A stretch of 11,088 nucleotides of DNA from Bog-473 sp035551835 (GCA_035551835.1 DASZMN010000119.1:1-11088), one strand, 5' to 3'; shown: positions 1 to 6,870, counted from the stretch's first letter. Translations and numbers: made by a program. Notes: generated by a model from the letters alone, not told the origin.

Positions 1-2
1 CC

Positions 3-272
3 GCCACTCGCCTCGCCGCCCTGAAGGTCGACCTCGTGGCCGCCGACCTCAGCGACCCGCTGCCCCCCGGGCCCTTCGATCTGGTCGTGTCCGCGCTGGC
101 CGTCCACCACCTCGACGGGCCGGCCAAGGCGGTGACCCCGGTGAGCGACGACTACGACCGGCCCTCGACCCGGTCGGACCAGCTGGTCTGGCTGGCCGAC
201 GCCGGGTTCGAGGCCACGACGACGTGGTCCGAGCGCGACCTGGTCGTCGTGCGGGCCGATCGACCCGGCTGA
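3..272 (+). CDS. Class I SAM-dependent methyltransferase, C-terminal part (5' cut by window edge; internal segment missing)
   Basis: The frame is open from the left edge to a TGA at 270-272, so the start lies outside the window. The visible 89 residues contain DPLPPGPFDLVVSALAVHHL, which is the motif II / post-motif region of Rossmann-fold SAM methyltransferases. The end, with DYDRPSTRSDQLVWLADAGF and a WSERDLVVV strand, matches the usual C-terminus of this group. Between LDGPAKA and VTPV the family normally has about 30 residues: a helix (roughly LFxRVxxxLxPGG) and the FVxxD strand. Here they are absent without loss of frame. From family knowledge, an enzyme lacking the LxPGG turn and following strand should not fold normally, so this may be a decaying gene or an assembly error. 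The substrate is unknown. The reading frame ends 53 nt before the purL start. Confidence 0.7.
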   Translation, partial: ATRLAALKVDLVAADLSDPLPPGPFDLVVSALAVHHLDGPAKAVTPVSDDYDRPSTRSDQLVWLADAGFEATTTWSERDLVVVRADRPG

Positions 273-325
273 CCCCCTGTGCAGTGCCGGAACCTCTCGT
301 TGCGGCCTCTATCGTTGAGGGCATC

Positions 326-2605
326 ATGAGTTCCTCGGCCGAGGCGACGGCGCCCGAGCACGCCCCCGGGGAGGCGTCGCTGCATCGGGCGCTCGGCCTG
401 ACCGACGACGAGTTCGAGGCGGTCGGCAAGATCCTCGGCCGACCCCCGAACCACCTCGAGCTCGCCCTCTACGCCGTGATGTGGAGCGAGCACTGTTCCT
501 ACAAGTCGTCACGTCTGCACCTGCGGCGTCTGCCCACCGAGGGCCCCCGGGTGCTCGTCGGCCCGGGTGAGAATGCGGGCGTCATCGACGCCGGAGACGG
601 CATCGCGGTCGCCATCCGGATCGAGAGCCACAACCATCCGTCGGCCATCGAGCCGTACCAGGGCGCGGCCACCGGGGTCGGCGGGATCTTGCGCGACATC
701 TTCACCATGGGTGCCCGCCCGCTCGCCGTGATGGATCCCTTGTTCTTCGGGCCGCCCGACGACGCCCGCCAGCGCTGGTTGGTCGAAGGGGTGGTCGCGG
801 GCATCTCGGGCTACGGGAACTCCGTGGGCGTTCCCACGGTCGGGGGCGAGCTCACCTTCGATCCCTGTTACGCGCAGAACCCGCTCGTGAACGTGCTGTG
901 CCTCGGCGCGCTGCCGAACGACCGCCTCGTCCTCGGCATCGCGTCGGGTCCCGGGAACCTGGCCGTGCTGCTCGGCTCGAGCACGGGCCGCGACGGGATC
1001 GGCGGGGTGAGCGTGCTCGCCTCGGCGGGGTTCAGCGGCGACGAGGCGGGCGCGGCCGACGACACCAAGCGTCCCAGCGTCCAGGTGGGCGACCCGTTCG
1101 AGGAGAAGCGGCTCATCGAAGCGTGCCTCGAGCTGCTCGACACCAAGCTCGTGGTCGGCATCCAGGACCTGGGTGGTGCCGGCCTCGCCTGCGCGACGAG
1201 CGAGACCGCAGGACGCGGCGGGGTCGGCATGGACGTCGACGTGACGGCCGTCCCCCGGCGCGAGGACGGCATGGAGCCGTGGGAGGTGATGACGAGCGAG
1301 AGCCAGGAGCGCATGCTCGCCATCGTGACGCCGGAGGCGTGGCCGGCGGTGTCCGCCATCTGCGCCAAGTGGGAGGTGCGGGCGACGGTCATCGGCACGG
1401 TCATGGAGCCGGACCCCGCCGGCGGCGGGCGCCTGCGCATCCGCGACGGCCTCGACGGCCCGATCCTCGCGGACGTGCCGGCCGCCTCTCTCTCCGACGA
1501 CGCGCCCCTCTACGACCGGCCGCGCCGGGCCCCGTCGGCGCCCACCGCTGCGCCACCTGCACCACCGCCGACCGACGGCGCCGCCGATCTGCTCACGTTG
1601 CTGCGCTCGGCCCGCTGGGTCTATCGCCAATACGACCATCAACTCTTCCTCAACACCGTGGCCGGTCCCGGTGCGGACGCCGCGTTGCTGCGCCTGGCGG
1701 GACCGGGCCTGCCGCCGTCGGTGCGCGGGGTGGCGGTCACGACCGACTCCAATCCCCGGGCGTGTGCGCTCGACCCGCGGCACGGCACGGCGCTCGTGCT
1801 CGCAGAGGCGGTCGCCAACCTGGCCTGCGTCGGTGCGACGCCCGCCGCCGTGGTCAACTGCCTCAACTTCGGCAATCCCGAACATCCCGAAGTGATGTGG
1901 CAGCTCTCGGAGTGCATCGACGGCATGGCGGACGCATGCCGCGCCCTCTCGCTGCCGGTGATCGGCGGCAACGTGAGCCTCTACAACGAGAGCGGAGGAG
2001 CCGACATCGACCCGACGCCCGTTCTCGGTGTGCTGGGCCTGGTCGACGAGTTGCGGGCGTCGCCCCCCGGCGCGGCGTGGAGAGACGGCGATGCGGTCGT
2101 CGTGCTCGGAGCCCGCTCGGCCCCGGACGGCTCCTTCCCACTCGAGGGGACACGTTGGGCCACCGAGTGTCGCGACCACCGCGCCGGCTCGTTGCCTCCC
2201 GTCGACTTCGCCGCGCACCGCGCCATCTGCGCGTTCGTGACCACCCTGGTCGCGGCCCAGGTGGCGGGCGCCGGAGCGGACCTCGTCCACGCGGTGCACG
2301 ACGTGTCGGGCGGGGGCCTGGCGGTGGCGGCGGCCGAGATGGCGGCCCAGTCGTCGGTGGGCTGTGCGCTCGAGGTGGCCGGCGGTCCGGCCGAGCTCTT
2401 CACCGAGCTGCCGTCCCGTTTCCTGGTCGCCACCTCGCGTCCGGCCGAGCTCACGGCTCTGGCCGCGTCGGCCGGCGTCGCCGCCTCCGTGCTCGGGCGG
2501 GCCCAAGGAGACCGCGTCGCGCTCGGCGACCAGGTCGATCTGCCGCTGGCGGCGGTCCGGACGGCGTTCGAAGGGAACCTCACCAGGGCCTTGGGCGAAT
2601 CGTGA
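326..2605 (+). CDS. purL: Phosphoribosylformylglycinamidine synthase subunit PurL (FGAM synthase II)
   Basis: PurL makes FGAM from FGAR, ATP and ammonia in the cytoplasm. In bacteria with this small form, ammonia comes from PurQ and the complex is bridged by PurS. I chose the ATG at 326 because GAGGG at 317-321 lies just upstream and the protein then starts shortly before the conserved core; the frame is open further upstream to 224. The product is 759 residues, normal for the B. subtilis-type small PurL (about 740). Visible signatures are MWSEHCSYKSS (the catalytic His is residue 56), ESHNHPSAIEPYQGAATGVGG, the glycine-rich QDLGGAGLACATSE, and in the second half NCLNFGNPEHPE, GGNVSLYNES and HDVSGGGLAVA. 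The two pseudo-symmetric halves are joined by a Pro/Ala-rich linker at about residues 398-417. Neither purS nor purQ is upstream in this window; the neighbour is a methyltransferase remnant. Confidence 0.97.
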   Translation: MSSSAEATAPEHAPGEASLHRALGLTDDEFEAVGKILGRPPNHLELALYAVMWSEHCSYKSSRLHLRRLPTEGPRVLVGPGENAGVIDAGDGIAVAIRIESHNHPSAIEPYQGAATGVGGILRDIFTMGARPLAVMDPLFFGPPDDARQRWLVEGVVAGISGYGNSVGVPTVGGELTFDPCYAQNPLVNVLCLGALPNDRLVLGIASGPGNLAVLLGSSTGRDGIGGVSVLASAGFSGDEAGAADDTKRPSVQVGDPFEEKRLIEACLELLDTKLVVGIQDLGGAGLACATSETAGRGGVGMDVDVTAVPRREDGMEPWEVMTSESQERMLAIVTPEAWPAVSAICAKWEVRATVIGTVMEPDPAGGGRLRIRDGLDGPILADVPAASLSDDAPLYDRPRRAPSAPTAAPPAPPPTDGAADLLTLLRSARWVYRQYDHQLFLNTVAGPGADAALLRLAGPGLPPSVRGVAVTTDSNPRACALDPRHGTALVLAEAVANLACVGATPAAVVNCLNFGNPEHPEVMWQLSECIDGMADACRALSLPVIGGNVSLYNESGGADIDPTPVLGVLGLVDELRASPPGAAWRDGDAVVVLGARSAPDGSFPLEGTRWATECRDHRAGSLPPVDFAAHRAICAFVTTLVAAQVAGAGADLVHAVHDVSGGGLAVAAAEMAAQSSVGCALEVAGGPAELFTELPSRFLVATSRPAELTALAASAGVAASVLGRAQGDRVALGDQVDLPLAAVRTAFEGNLTRALGES

Positions 2606-2636
2606 CCGCACAGGGCTGTGCGAGAATGGACGGCAC

Positions 2637-4082
2637 GTGAAGGAAGCGTGCGGTGTCTTCGGGGTCTACGCGCCGGGCAGGCGGGTGGCGAACCTCACCT
2701 TTGACGGCCTCTTCGCCCTGCAACACCGGGGCCAGGAGTCGGCCGGCATGGCCGTCAGCGACGGTGACACCATCACCGTCGTCAAGGACATGGGCCTCGT
2801 GGCGACGGTGTTCGACGAGCGGACCCTGTCCGGGTTGGACGGGCACCTGGCCGTCGGGCACACGCGCTACTCGACGCACGGGTCGTCGGACTGGGCTGGC
2901 GCGCAGCCGGTGTATCGCCCCGTGGGCCGCGCCGGTTTCGCCCTCGGCCACAACGGCAACCTGACCAACACGGCCGCGTTGGCCGAGAAGGTCGGCATGC
3001 TCCCCGGTTCGATCGCCACCGACAGCGACGTCGTGGCGGAGTTGCTCGCGCGCTCGTTCCCCGAGACCGAGAACCTGGTGACCGCGCTGGACGCGGTGCT
3101 GCCCATCCTCGAAGGCGCCTTCTCGTTCGTCCTCATGAGTTCGGAGCGGCTCTTCGGAGTGCGCGACCCCTACGGCTTCCGGCCCCTGTGCCTCGGAAGG
3201 CTCGGCCCCGCGGCCGCCCCCGAGGGATGGGTGCTCGCCTCGGAGACGCCGGCGCTGAGCGTGATCGGCGCCGAGTTCGTGCGCGAGGTGGCGCCGGGCG
3301 AGATGGTGGTGATCGATGAGGACGGTCCCCACAGCATGGAGATCCCCTGGCTGCGTGAGGTCGAGCCGCGGCTGTGCATCTTCGAGTTCGCCTACATCGC
3401 CCGCCCCGATAGCCGCCTCTACGGCCGCGAGGTGCACGAGACCCGGTGCCGCATGGGCGAGGTCCTCGCACTGCAGGCACCCGCGGACGCGGACATGGTG
3501 ATGGGCGTGCCGGAGTCGGGGGTGCCGGCGGCGGAGGGCTTCGCCCGCGCCAGCGGGATCCCCTACGGCCAGGGGCTCGTCAAGAACCGCTACATCGGTC
3601 GCTCCTTCATCGCACCCGACCAAAAGGAGCGGGCCGACGCCGTGCGGCGCAAGCTCAACCCGCTGCGCGACGCCATCGCCGGGAAGCGCCTCGTCGTCGT
3701 GGACGACTCGATCGTGCGCGGCACGACGCAGCGCTCGGTCATCAAGATGCTGCGCGAAGCGGGCGCGGCGGAGGTCCACCTGCGCATCTCCTCTCCGCCC
3801 TGGCGCTGGCCCTGCTTCTACGGGATCGACACCCCGTCGCCCGAAGAGCTGTTGGCCACCGATCACACGGTCGACGAGATGGCCTCGATCCTGGGCGCCG
3901 ACTCCCTCGCCTACATCAGCATCGAGAACCTGAAGGCGGCCATCGGCGCCGACGCTGGCTTCTGCGACGCCTGCTTCACCGGTGAGTATCCGACGCCGGT
4001 CCCGGCCTGGGCCACGCCCGTCGCCATCGGGCGGTCCGAGCAGGCGCCGAGGGCGCACCAAGCCGCGCTGCCCGGGGTCTGA
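2637..4082 (+). CDS. purF: Amidophosphoribosyltransferase PurF
   Basis: PurF commits PRPP to purine synthesis, forming phosphoribosylamine from PRPP and glutamine. The GTG at 2637 is the only sensible start: it gives MKEACGVFG, so a four-residue propeptide would be removed to expose Cys5 as the N-terminal glutaminase nucleophile. The product is 481 residues. The glutaminase domain shows QHRGQESAGM, GHTRYSTHG and GHNGNLTN; the C-terminal phosphoribosyltransferase domain shows LVVVDDSIVRGTT, the PRPP-binding loop. Cysteines 247, 393, 443 and 446 (the last two as CDAC) sit where B. subtilis PurF binds its [4Fe-4S] cluster, so this is probably the iron-sulfur form. It starts 31 nt after purL stops, with only a weak ribosome-binding site (GGA at 2628-2630). 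About 30 residues after the CDAC motif form a variable tail. Confidence 0.97.
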   Translation: MKEACGVFGVYAPGRRVANLTFDGLFALQHRGQESAGMAVSDGDTITVVKDMGLVATVFDERTLSGLDGHLAVGHTRYSTHGSSDWAGAQPVYRPVGRAGFALGHNGNLTNTAALAEKVGMLPGSIATDSDVVAELLARSFPETENLVTALDAVLPILEGAFSFVLMSSERLFGVRDPYGFRPLCLGRLGPAAAPEGWVLASETPALSVIGAEFVREVAPGEMVVIDEDGPHSMEIPWLREVEPRLCIFEFAYIARPDSRLYGREVHETRCRMGEVLALQAPADADMVMGVPESGVPAAEGFARASGIPYGQGLVKNRYIGRSFIAPDQKERADAVRRKLNPLRDAIAGKRLVVVDDSIVRGTTQRSVIKMLREAGAAEVHLRISSPPWRWPCFYGIDTPSPEELLATDHTVDEMASILGADSLAYISIENLKAAIGADAGFCDACFTGEYPTPVPAWATPVAIGRSEQAPRAHQAALPGV

Positions 4083-4087
4083 GCGTC

Positions 4088-5104
4088 GTGGGCGAGGGCG
4101 GCGCCACCTACGCGGCCGCCGGCGTGGACATCGCCGCCGGAGACGCCGCGGTCGAGCGCCTGCAGTCCATGGTGGCCGGCATCGGCGGTTTCGGCGGCCA
4201 GTTTCCGCTCGATGTCGCCCGTTTCGCCAAGCCGGTGTTGGTGGCGTCGACCGACGGCGTGGGCACCAAGCTGGAGGTGGCCCGGATCACCGGGCGCTAC
4301 GAGACCGTCGGCATCGACCTGGTGGCCATGTGCGTCGACGACCTGGTGTGCGTCGGAGCCGAGCCGCTCTTCATGCTGGACTACATCGCCACCGGCAAGG
4401 TCGACCCCGAGCGCATCGCGACGGTGGTGGCGGGCGTGCACGAAGGGTGCCGTCAGGCCGGCTGCGAGCTGATCGGCGGGGAAACGGCCGAGCATCCGGG
4501 CGTCATGGCGCCCGACGAGCTCGACCTCGCCGGGTTCGCGGTCGGGGTGGTAGACGACGGGACTCAGCTCGGACCCGAGCACGTCCGGGTGGGCGACGCA
4601 GTCATCGGCCTGTCGTCGCCGGGCCTGCGCTCCAACGGCTACACCCTGGCCCGCCACGTGCTGTTCGAGCGCGCCGGGCTCGACCTCGGCGACCCGGCCT
4701 GGGAGGGTGCGGACGTCACCGTCGCCGACGAGCTGTTGCGCCCGTCGGTCGTCTACGCGCCGGCCGTGCTGGCCGCCCGCGCGGCGACGGGGACGGCGTT
4801 GCACGCGTGCGCGCACATCACCGGCGGCGGGATCGTCGGCAACCTGCCGCGCGTCCTGCCCGATCGGATCGGGGCCGTGTTGCGGCGTGCGGCGTGGGCG
4901 GAGCCGCCGATCTTCGAAGAGATCCGCCGACTTGGCGCGGTCGACGACGACGAGATGGATCGGGTCTTCAACCGGGGCGTCGGCATGGCGCTGGTGGTGG
5001 ACCCCGACCATGCCGACGGGGTGCTGTCGGCCCTGGCGGCGGCGGAACGGCCGGGTGCCGTCATCGGCGAGGTCGTCGCCGGGTCGGGCGTGCGCATTCT
5101 GTGA
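4088..5104 (+). CDS. purM: Phosphoribosylformylglycinamidine cyclo-ligase PurM (AIR synthetase)
   Basis: PurM uses ATP to close the imidazole ring of FGAM, giving AIR, the step directly after PurL. It belongs to the same ATP-binding superfamily as PurL. The GTG at 4088 follows the purF stop by five bases and begins MGEGGATYAAAGVDI, the usual N-terminus with the AGVDI motif. The product is 338 residues, typical of the family (about 340). Conserved stretches are STDGVGTKLEVA, GIDLVAMCVDDLVCVGAEPL, GGETAEHPGVM, LSSPGLRSNGYTL and HITGGGIVGNLPRVLP. There is no independent ribosome-binding site beyond purine-rich purF-end sequence, so translation is probably coupled to purF. Its stop overlaps the pyrE start by four bases. 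Confidence 0.97.
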   Translation: MGEGGATYAAAGVDIAAGDAAVERLQSMVAGIGGFGGQFPLDVARFAKPVLVASTDGVGTKLEVARITGRYETVGIDLVAMCVDDLVCVGAEPLFMLDYIATGKVDPERIATVVAGVHEGCRQAGCELIGGETAEHPGVMAPDELDLAGFAVGVVDDGTQLGPEHVRVGDAVIGLSSPGLRSNGYTLARHVLFERAGLDLGDPAWEGADVTVADELLRPSVVYAPAVLAARAATGTALHACAHITGGGIVGNLPRVLPDRIGAVLRRAAWAEPPIFEEIRRLGAVDDDEMDRVFNRGVGMALVVDPDHADGVLSALAAAERPGAVIGEVVAGSGVRIL

Positions 5105-5661
5105 CTGGGGATGGCGCCTACCCCGAGCTGCGCGCGCACTTGCTCGAACATTCGGTGAAGACGGGGGACTTCACGCTCAAGTCGGGCCGCAGGAGCAGCT
5201 GGTTCATCGACTCCAAGCAGACCGTCTGCCGGCCCGAGGCGATGTTGTTGGTTGCGGACGCCGTGCTGTCGGTTGTCCCTCCCGAGGCCACGGCGATCGG
5301 GGGCCTCACCATGGGCGCCGATCCCGTCGCCTTCGTGACCGCTGGGGTGGCCGCCACCAGGGGGCGGGCGCTCAAGGCGTTCAGCGTGCGCAAGGAAGCG
5401 AAGGACCACGGGGCGGGCGGGCGCATCGCCGGCGCCCTCGATCCCGGGGACAAGGTGGTGGTCACCGAGGACACGGTGACGCGGGGAACCTCGCTGCTCG
5501 AGGCCGCGCACGCGGTGCAAGGGGCCGGAGGCGAGGTCGTGCTCCTGGTCGCGCTGGTCGACCGGGGCGGCACGGTCGAAGCGATGGCAGCGGCGGAGGG
5601 CCTCGCGTTCCAGGCCGTCCTCACCGCGCCCGATCTCGGATTTCCCTACGAGGGCGCCTGA
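5101..5661 (+). CDS. pyrE: Orotate phosphoribosyltransferase PyrE
   Basis: PyrE transfers phosphoribose from PRPP to orotate, making OMP in pyrimidine synthesis. The start is the GTG at 5101, whose GTGA overlaps the purM stop; this signals translational coupling. The product is 186 residues, in the family range (about 180-215). It shows KTGDFTLKSGRRSSWFIDSK at the N-terminus, GLTMGADPVA, the catalytic-loop motif RKEAKDHGAGG that is nearly universal in PyrE, and the PRPP loop VVVTEDTVTRGTS at residues 119-131 with the acidic pair E123-D124. It is the last gene of the purine run, although it belongs to the pyrimidine pathway; both pathways draw on PRPP. No other pyr gene is in the window. A 306-bp non-coding gap follows. 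Confidence 0.95.
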   Translation: MTGDGAYPELRAHLLEHSVKTGDFTLKSGRRSSWFIDSKQTVCRPEAMLLVADAVLSVVPPEATAIGGLTMGADPVAFVTAGVAATRGRALKAFSVRKEAKDHGAGGRIAGALDPGDKVVVTEDTVTRGTSLLEAAHAVQGAGGEVVLLVALVDRGGTVEAMAAAEGLAFQAVLTAPDLGFPYEGA

Positions 5662-5737
5662 GACCCAGACGGTGAAGGAAGGCGACGCAGTCGTTGCGTT
5701 CGAGCCTCCAACGAGTTCGCCTTGCTCAACGGCTACA

Positions 5738-5771
5738 CGCCCCGGGCGTTACTGACTCGACGCCCGGGACG
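5738..5771 (+). terminator. Inverted repeat / possible terminator after pyrE
   Basis: The arms CGCCCCGGGCGT (5738-5749) and ACGCCCGGGACG (5760-5771) pair over 12 positions with a single C-A mismatch, around a 10-nt loop. There is no T-tract after it, so it is not a textbook Rho-independent terminator, but GC-rich actinobacterial hairpins often lack one. It sits about 77 nt after the pyrE stop, a reasonable place to end the purL-purF-purM-pyrE transcript. It could instead be a protein-binding palindrome. Confidence 0.4.
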
Positions 5772-5833
5772 GGGACGTCTTCGCGTTCCCGAGCGCCCCG
5801 TTCCTCGGATCGAAGGGCGGCGCCGCAAGTTGA
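5756..5833 (+). pseudogene. Possible relic of one GYW/AFGDA repeat unit
   Basis: The frame starting at 5756 and ending at the TGA at 5831-5833 reads LDAR followed by DGDVFAFPSAPFLGS. This lines up without gaps with the last repeat of the downstream secreted protein (LVAS, then DGKVIAYGDAIYLGS): both share L, A, DG, V, A, A and LGS, and the aromatic positions are conserved. It has no start codon of its own, is preceded by an in-frame TGA, and lacks the GYW that opens each repeat. I infer a decayed piece of a related repeat gene; chance similarity cannot be excluded over 25 residues. Confidence 0.4.
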
Positions 5834-5910
5834 GCTGGGCGCCGTCCCAGCCGCGATCCCGAGCCGTTTCGGTCGTCACCGTGCACCGCGCTCGTGTCCC
5901 GCAATGGGGA

Positions 5911-5939
5911 TTGTGATTTGGGCGCCCTTTCCATAGAGT
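5911..5939 (+). promoter_or_regulatory. Putative sigma70-type promoter of the repeat protein gene
   Basis: TTGTGA at 5911-5916 resembles a -35 box and TAGAGT at 5934-5939 a -10 box, with a 17-nt spacer. Transcription would begin near 5946, leaving a leader of about 22 nt that contains the ribosome-binding site at 5956-5963. The position of the -10 box argues against the upstream GTG at 5938 as the start codon. Confidence 0.4.
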
Positions 5940-5955
5940 GCAGCACAGGCGGACA

Positions 5956-5963
5956 GAGGAGAG
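5956..5963 (+). promoter_or_regulatory. Ribosome-binding site fixing the GTG start at 5968
   Basis: The purine-rich AGAGGAGAG around 5955-5963 is a strong Shine-Dalgarno match ending a few bases before the GTG at 5968. No comparable site precedes the in-frame GTG at 5938, so 5968 is preferred. The ATG at 5983 remains possible, though its spacing is too long. Confidence 0.6.
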
Positions 5964-5967
5964 TGGC

Positions 5968-6831
5968 GTGGTCATCGCGGCGATGCACAAGGTTGGGTGG
6001 GTACGACGGGCGCTGGCCCTGGGCACGATCGGCCTGGCTGCGGTGGTGGGCGTGCTGGCGGGGGGATCCGTCCTGGCGGGGCCCGCCGGGGCCGGCGGCC
6101 CGCAGGGCTACTGGACCGTCACGCGAGAGGGCAAGGTCGATGCGTTCGGGGCAGCGCACTTCTACGGTTCGGCCCCCGGGTCACTGTTCGGTCCCCAGAC
6201 GGTCGGCCTGGCTGCGACCGCCGACGCGGCGGGGTATTGGCTGTCCTTTTCCAACGGCACGATCGACTCGTTCGGTGATGCGGTCTTCTACGGCAAGCCG
6301 GTCGTCACGGGGGGCGCCAAGGTGGCGGGCCTCGCGCCGACCCCCGACGGGCACGGCTACTGGGTTGCCCTGTCCACCGGAAAGGTCGACGCGTTCGGCG
6401 ACGCCGGTTTCTACGGTTCGCTGCCGGCCGGGAGCGGCAAGGTCGTGGGGCTGGCCCCGACCCCCGACGGGCACGGGTACTGGCTCGCCACGTCGACCGG
6501 CAGCGTGGCCGCGTTCGGTGACGCCGTCTTCTACGGTGCCGATGCCAAGCCGCCGAAGCCGATCGTCGCCATCGCGGCGACCCGCGACGGCGCCGGCTAC
6601 TGGCTCGTCCAATCCAATGGTTCGATCGTGGCGTTCGGCGATGCCGTGTTCTACGGCGCGGCGAACAGCTTGGGCTTGACGATCACGGGCATCATGGTGA
6701 CGCCCGACGGCGCCGGGTACTGGCTCGTCGCATCCGACGGCAAGGTGATCGCCTACGGCGACGCCATCTACCTCGGTTCGGGGTCGTCGTCGGCCCTCTT
6801 CGATCCGACGGTCGGGGGCACGCCGAACTGA
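5968..6831 (+). CDS. Secreted protein of six GYW/AFGDA tandem repeats, probable beta-propeller
   Basis: The 287-residue product has a classic signal peptide: a basic start with H7, K8 and RR at 13-14, a hydrophobic core at about residues 15-37, and a likely cleavage after Ala42 in AGPAGA. The rest is six repeats that begin GYW at residue 47 and then every 40-42 residues. The consensus is GYWLvxSxGxVxAFGDAxFYG, then a variable loop, then VxGLAxTPDGxG. Alternating short strands and turns with conserved Trp and Gly suggest a beta-propeller with about one blade per unit; this is inference. Similar repeat proteins are common in the predicted secretomes of Acidimicrobiia, usually without assigned function. 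No catalytic domain, anchor or sorting signal is visible, and only about ten residues follow the last repeat. An extracellular binding or structural role is likely. A start at 5938 would add ten residues before the signal peptide and is disfavoured by the promoter and ribosome-binding site. Confidence 0.85.
   Translation: MVIAAMHKVGWVRRALALGTIGLAAVVGVLAGGSVLAGPAGAGGPQGYWTVTREGKVDAFGAAHFYGSAPGSLFGPQTVGLAATADAAGYWLSFSNGTIDSFGDAVFYGKPVVTGGAKVAGLAPTPDGHGYWVALSTGKVDAFGDAGFYGSLPAGSGKVVGLAPTPDGHGYWLATSTGSVAAFGDAVFYGADAKPPKPIVAIAATRDGAGYWLVQSNGSIVAFGDAVFYGAANSLGLTITGIMVTPDGAGYWLVASDGKVIAYGDAIYLGSGSSSALFDPTVGGTPN
6106..6780 (+). repeat. Six in-frame tandem coding repeats of 120-126 bp
   Basis: Repeat units begin with the GYW codons at 6106, 6232, 6355, 6475, 6595 and 6715, giving periods of 126, 123, 120, 120 and 120 bp. 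The last units are the most regular. Units are alike at the DNA level too: the 20 bases at 6337-6356 recur exactly at 6457-6476, and GACGGCGCCGG before the fifth GYW recurs before the sixth. This indicates growth of the gene by internal duplication. Confidence 0.9.
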
Positions 6832-6842
6832 GCCCGGCGGTC

Positions 6843-6862
6843 CGGGGCGGCCGCCCGCCCTG
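6843..6862 (+). terminator. GC-rich hairpin between convergent genes, possible bidirectional terminator
   Basis: GGGCGG (6845-6850) pairs with CCGCCC (6855-6860) around a 4-nt loop. The stem can be extended by a G-T and a C-G pair at 6844/6861 and 6843/6862. It lies in the 39-bp gap between the stops of the repeat protein (plus) and the cyclase (minus), where a shared terminator is expected. It lacks a T-tract, and in sequence this GC-rich such stems arise easily by chance. Confidence 0.3.
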
Positions 6863-6870
6863 CGGCCGGA

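Larger units (their letters stand above)
5662..5967 (+). other. Intergenic region after pyrE
   Basis: This 306-bp gap has no convincing intact gene. From left to right it holds a short GTG-initiated frame (5672-5755) without a ribosome-binding site, a strong inverted repeat (5738-5771), a short frame that reads like a decayed GYW/AFGDA repeat (5756-5833), a stretch of about 75 bp where I see nothing, and a plausible promoter plus ribosome-binding site for the repeat protein. It is visibly less GC-biased near 5890-5940 than the flanking genes, as expected of a promoter. Confidence 0.6.

Noticed and set aside
310..315. TATCGT as a -10 box for purL
   Set aside because: Transcription from it would begin at or after the GAGGG ribosome-binding site, and there is no fitting -35 box; the spacing also does not suit a leaderless start.
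509..2611. A 700-codon open frame on the minus strand opposite purL
   Set aside because: It is a shadow of GC-rich codon usage in purL. The translation is rich in Arg, Gly and His, shows no family motif, and purL itself is unmistakable.
2580..4061. A 493-codon open frame on the minus strand opposite purF
   Set aside because: Same cause: low-complexity translation rich in Arg, Gly, Asp and His, with no motifs, lying over a certain purF.
5672..5755. A 27-residue frame starting with GTG just after pyrE
   Set aside because: It has no ribosome-binding site and no recognisable motif. It may belong to the repeat relic, but it is too short to call a gene.
5938..5967. The GTG at 5938 as start of the repeat protein
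   Set aside because: It overlaps the likely -10 box, has no ribosome-binding site, and the ten added residues (QHRRTEESGV-like, polar) would sit awkwardly before the signal peptide.
6106..6780. Tandem repeats as a CRISPR array or minisatellite
   Set aside because: The period is 120-126 bp, the repeats are diverged and in frame, and they encode a regular protein repeat behind a signal peptide.
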